Assembly: GCA_035359995.1 (NCBI GenBank)
Contig: DAORZT010000046.1
Location: forward strand, 1-24,686
Length of the DNA: 24,686 bases
Reading direction: 5' to 3'
From: JAKPCT01 sp029553165
GTDB lineage: Bacteria > Bacillota > UBA4882 > UBA8346
How positions within the stretch are numbered: position 1 is the stretch's first letter; each line of letters opens with the position of its first letter. Shown here piece after piece: positions 22,429 through 24,686 of this stretch. The notes beneath the pieces are model-generated. The model had not been told where the DNA came from. It saw only the letters and a program-made list of their open reading frames with translations, and ran no database searches. The position numbers were made by a program, and so were the translations under genes.

Positions 22429-24094
22429 TCATTGTCTTTTTAGGTTGTAGATTCGTATTTTGGACAATCGTTTGCGCACGGAGCAGTAATTTATCCAAAT
22501 TAGAACTGATATTAGCTCTCCCAACCTGTTTGACAATACCGGTCTGAATCAGTGTCTTTCTCGGTTGACGTTGTAATCCGGCGATCATTACAACAATATT
22601 CTGTTTTTGACACTTGGTAATGATCTGTTTTAAAGTATGGATACCGGTTGAATCAATCGCCGGAACATTACGCATCTGGATAATTAACACCTTCGGCCGG
22701 TGTTTTATAACACCAATAGCCTCTTCAAACTTATAAGCTGCGCCAAAGAAAAGCGGACCATTAATTTCATAGATATCAACGCATTCTGGGATCTTGATAT
22801 CAATCTCAACGTCATTTGGCTGTTCGTCATCATCACCGGTAATATATTCAATATTAGTGACTAAAGCCATCCGCCTCATAAAGAGAAAGACCGACATCAA
22901 CAGACCGACTTCCAAAGCAATCGTCACATCAAAGATTACTGTCAGTCCAAAAGTCAACAGTAGGACAATTACATCGCTACGCGGACTTTTCAGGAGCGAC
23001 ACAAACGACCGCCATTCACTCATGTTATAGGCAACAACCATTAATATCGCTGCCAGCGTAGGTATTGGAATCAAAGAAGCCAGTTTGCCAAAGAAGACCA
23101 TCACCAATAGTAGGATCAACGCCTGAATTATTCCGGCAATCGGAGTCCGGGCGCCATTTTTAATATTGGTTGCAGTCCGGGCAACTGCTCCCGCTGCAGG
23201 TATCCCCCCAAATAAAGGGCTCACAACATTCGCAACACCGTTAGCAATCAACTCCATATTCGAATTATGTTTGGTACCGATCATTCCGTCAGCAACAACA
23301 GCCGACATCAACGCTTCAATACTTGCCAAAATCGCGATTGTAAACGCCGGGCCAATAAGTTGCGCCACTAATGAAAAATTAACTTGGGGAAGTGTAATCA
23401 GCGAGAAATTCGCATCTATTTGTCCAAAACGGCTCCCAATCGTATCAACTGGCAAATTAAATAATTTAACCAGAATTGTTGTCCCGATAATAGCAATTAA
23501 AGTGCCTGGTATTTTCTTGAAATAGCGCTGCCAGACCAAAATTATTACCAGAGAAATAATTCCGATCCCTAAATCATAAAAATCAATGGTATCAAAATGT
23601 TTAAAATACTCAATCCATTTAGGAATAAATTCAATCGGTACTTCTTTGATAGTTAACCCCAAAAAGTCTTTCACTTGTGACGAAAAGATAAACACGGCAA
23701 TTCCACTGGTAAACCCGGCAATTACCGGATAGGGAATAAACTTTATTACCGATCCAAACCGGGCTAAACCCATTAAAATCAGGAATACTCCAGCCATAAT
23801 CGTTGCAATTGTCAAACCTTGATGCCCGAACTTATGTAAAACAATACACATTATAACCACAAAAGATCCGGCAGGACCGCCGATTTGCACCCTGGTCCCG
23901 CCCAATGCTGAAATCAGAAAACCGGCAATAATGGCAGTAATAATTCCTTTCTCCGGAGAAACCCCACCCGCAATTGCAAATGCAATTGCCATCGGCAAGG
24001 CAACCACCCAGACAATCAGACCAGCCATTAAATCAGAGATAAACTTCTCTTTGGTATAATCTTTCAGAGTTATTAGAAGTTTAGGTTTTAACAA
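22418..24094 (-). CDS. SulP/SLC26-family anion transporter with STAS domain
   Basis: This is a 558-residue inner-membrane transporter of usual length. Seen: about a dozen to fourteen hydrophobic helices (about 20-410), the N-terminal signature DLMAGLIVWVVALPMAIAFA, the GGTRVQIGGPAGSF segment typical of the family core, and a C-terminal cytoplasmic STAS domain (about 440-545) with IDSTG. Known substrates in the family are sulfate, bicarbonate and C4-dicarboxylates; the sequence does not tell which applies here. The start is a TTG at 24094 behind GGTGA. It lies 18 bases after the DUF486 gene, in the same direction, and shares a terminator at 22136. Confidence 0.93.
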   Translation of the reverse strand: MLKPKLLITLKDYTKEKFISDLMAGLIVWVVALPMAIAFAIAGGVSPEKGIITAIIAGFLISALGGTRVQIGGPAGSFVVIMCIVLHKFGHQGLTIATIMAGVFLILMGLARFGSVIKFIPYPVIAGFTSGIAVFIFSSQVKDFLGLTIKEVPIEFIPKWIEYFKHFDTIDFYDLGIGIISLVIILVWQRYFKKIPGTLIAIIGTTILVKLFNLPVDTIGSRFGQIDANFSLITLPQVNFSLVAQLIGPAFTIAILASIEALMSAVVADGMIGTKHNSNMELIANGVANVVSPLFGGIPAAGAVARTATNIKNGARTPIAGIIQALILLLVMVFFGKLASLIPIPTLAAILMVVAYNMSEWRSFVSLLKSPRSDVIVLLLTFGLTVIFDVTIALEVGLLMSVFLFMRRMALVTNIEYITGDDDEQPNDVEIDIKIPECVDIYEINGPLFFGAAYKFEEAIGVIKHRPKVLIIQMRNVPAIDSTGIHTLKQIITKCQKQNIVVMIAGLQRQPRKTLIQTGIVKQVGRANISSNLDKLLLRAQTIVQNTNLQPKKTMIAS

Positions 24095-24112
24095 ATCACT
24101 TCACCAGCTTTA

Positions 24113-24454
24113 TTACCATTTTTTAAAGACAAAAAAAACTGCACCAAGGATCATCAAAAACCCAACGATGTAGTTCCACTTCAACCCTTCTTTAAGATAT
24201 AAGACTGAAAATACCGTAAAGACAACTAAAGTAATCACTTCTTGCATGATCTTAAGCTGGGCTGCTGAAAAAAAATTGTGACCAATCCGGTTGGCCGGGA
24301 CCTGAAAACAGTACTCGACAAAGGCAATCAGCCAGCTAATCATGATCACTTTAACGAGCGGAGTATCTTTATACTTAAGATGCCCATACCAGGCAAAAGT
24401 CATAAAGATGTTAGAAAGAATCAATAATACAACTGTCAACACTTCTGATGTCAC
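24113..24454 (-). CDS. DMT-like small membrane protein (DUF486)
   Basis: This is a 113-residue protein with four hydrophobic helices (about 5-23, 34-50, 69-88, 92-110) and the DUF486 signature SNIFMTFAWYGHLK near the N-terminus. Known: DUF486 is a half-size relative of drug/metabolite transporters; its function is unknown and it probably works as a dimer. The start is a GTG at 24454 or the GTG at 24442; GGAG overlaps the first and lies 11 bases before the second, so the exact start is unresolved. It is the first gene of a two-gene unit with sulP. Confidence 0.85.
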   Translation of the reverse strand: MTSEVLTVVLLILSNIFMTFAWYGHLKYKDTPLVKVIMISWLIAFVEYCFQVPANRIGHNFFSAAQLKIMQEVITLVVFTVFSVLYLKEGLKWNYIVGFLMILGAVFFVFKKW

Positions 24455-24643
24455 TCCGATTCATTTTTTGTTACAAACACTCTTTAATTTAATTGTAATC
24501 CCAATTATAGATTATTGTTGTAAATATTGTGTTAAAATGTTAATAAAATATTATTAGGAAGATATCTCATAGTAAAAAGTTTAAAAGTTTAATACTTGAT
24601 CAGTCAGCAAATCATGTACATACAAAAAAATGGTTCTATAATA

Positions 24644-24679
24644 AATGTTGGGGTGTATAAAGCACTTCAACATTTTTTT
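24644..24679 (+). terminator. Strong intrinsic-terminator-like hairpin at the right edge
   Basis: AATGTTGGGGTG (24644-24655) pairs with CACTTCAACATT (24663-24674), 12 base pairs with two G-U, around a 7-base loop, then a T-run to 24679. No plus-strand gene lies before it in the window. It could end a small RNA or be an attenuator of a gene beyond the edge. Otherwise 24455-24686 is AT-rich and I see nothing coding in it. Confidence 0.55.
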
Positions 24680-24686
24680 ATTAAAA

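Noticed and set aside
1..24686. CRISPR array, tRNA or rRNA genes
   Set aside because: No regularly spaced direct repeats and no recognisable tRNA or rRNA sequence were seen by eye; a tRNA scan was not run.

Overview
The window reads as chromosomal DNA of a moderately AT-rich, deep-branching Bacillota bacterium that probably has two membranes. Three observations support this. The block yicC-remA-gmk-rpoZ-priA-def-fmt-rsmB is the classic Bacillota order. RemA (DUF370) and a YugP-type zinc peptidase are typical of that phylum. A secretin, which needs an outer membrane, sits in a complete type IV pilus assembly cluster. A Limnochordia/Hydrogenispora-like lineage is my inference; it was not tested.

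Layout: (1) 1-5156, minus strand: a type IV pilus/type II secretion operon. In transcription order it holds a prepilin-like protein, a GspK/PilX-like tip pilin, a PilM-PilN fusion, PilO, PilP, a short PilQ secretin, and the start of a PilB/GspE ATPase whose N-terminal domain carries a c-di-GMP-binding (MshEN) signature. The ATPase runs off the left edge. (2) 5297-6511, plus strand: an ApgM-family phosphoglycerate mutase/homoserine kinase-like enzyme, convergent with (3). (3) 6495-15036, minus strand: the housekeeping block yicC, mihF, remA, gmk, rpoZ, priA, def, fmt, zinc peptidase, rsmB. A terminator overlapping a new promoter splits it between rpoZ and priA, at the place where coaBC usually lies. 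(4) 15313-17677, plus strand: HtrA protease, ECF sigma factor and its membrane zinc-finger anti-sigma factor, probably an envelope-stress module. (5) 17730-22430: an accessory stretch with a REP-like sequence, an orphan 161-residue gene, a GC-rich hairpin-rich island, a Phd/ParE toxin-antitoxin operon with a clear operator, a secreted DUF4412/LolA-like protein, the remnant of an Ig-like-domain gene, a SWIM-protein-tail-like gene, a small membrane protein, and a frameshifted cysteine-rich remnant. (6) 22418-24454, minus strand: a DUF486 membrane protein and a SulP anion transporter, followed by an intrinsic terminator at 22136.

The genes work together most visibly in two places. The pilus operon has every inner-membrane alignment component, and its ATPase may be switched by c-di-GMP. 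HtrA, the sigma factor and the anti-sigma factor form a plausible stress-response circuit. I see no CRISPR array, rRNA, tRNA or intact transposase. I did not find a convincing wholly new system. The least explained items are the GC-rich island at 18531-18637, the cysteine-rich remnant at 22197-22428 and the 161-residue orphan gene.
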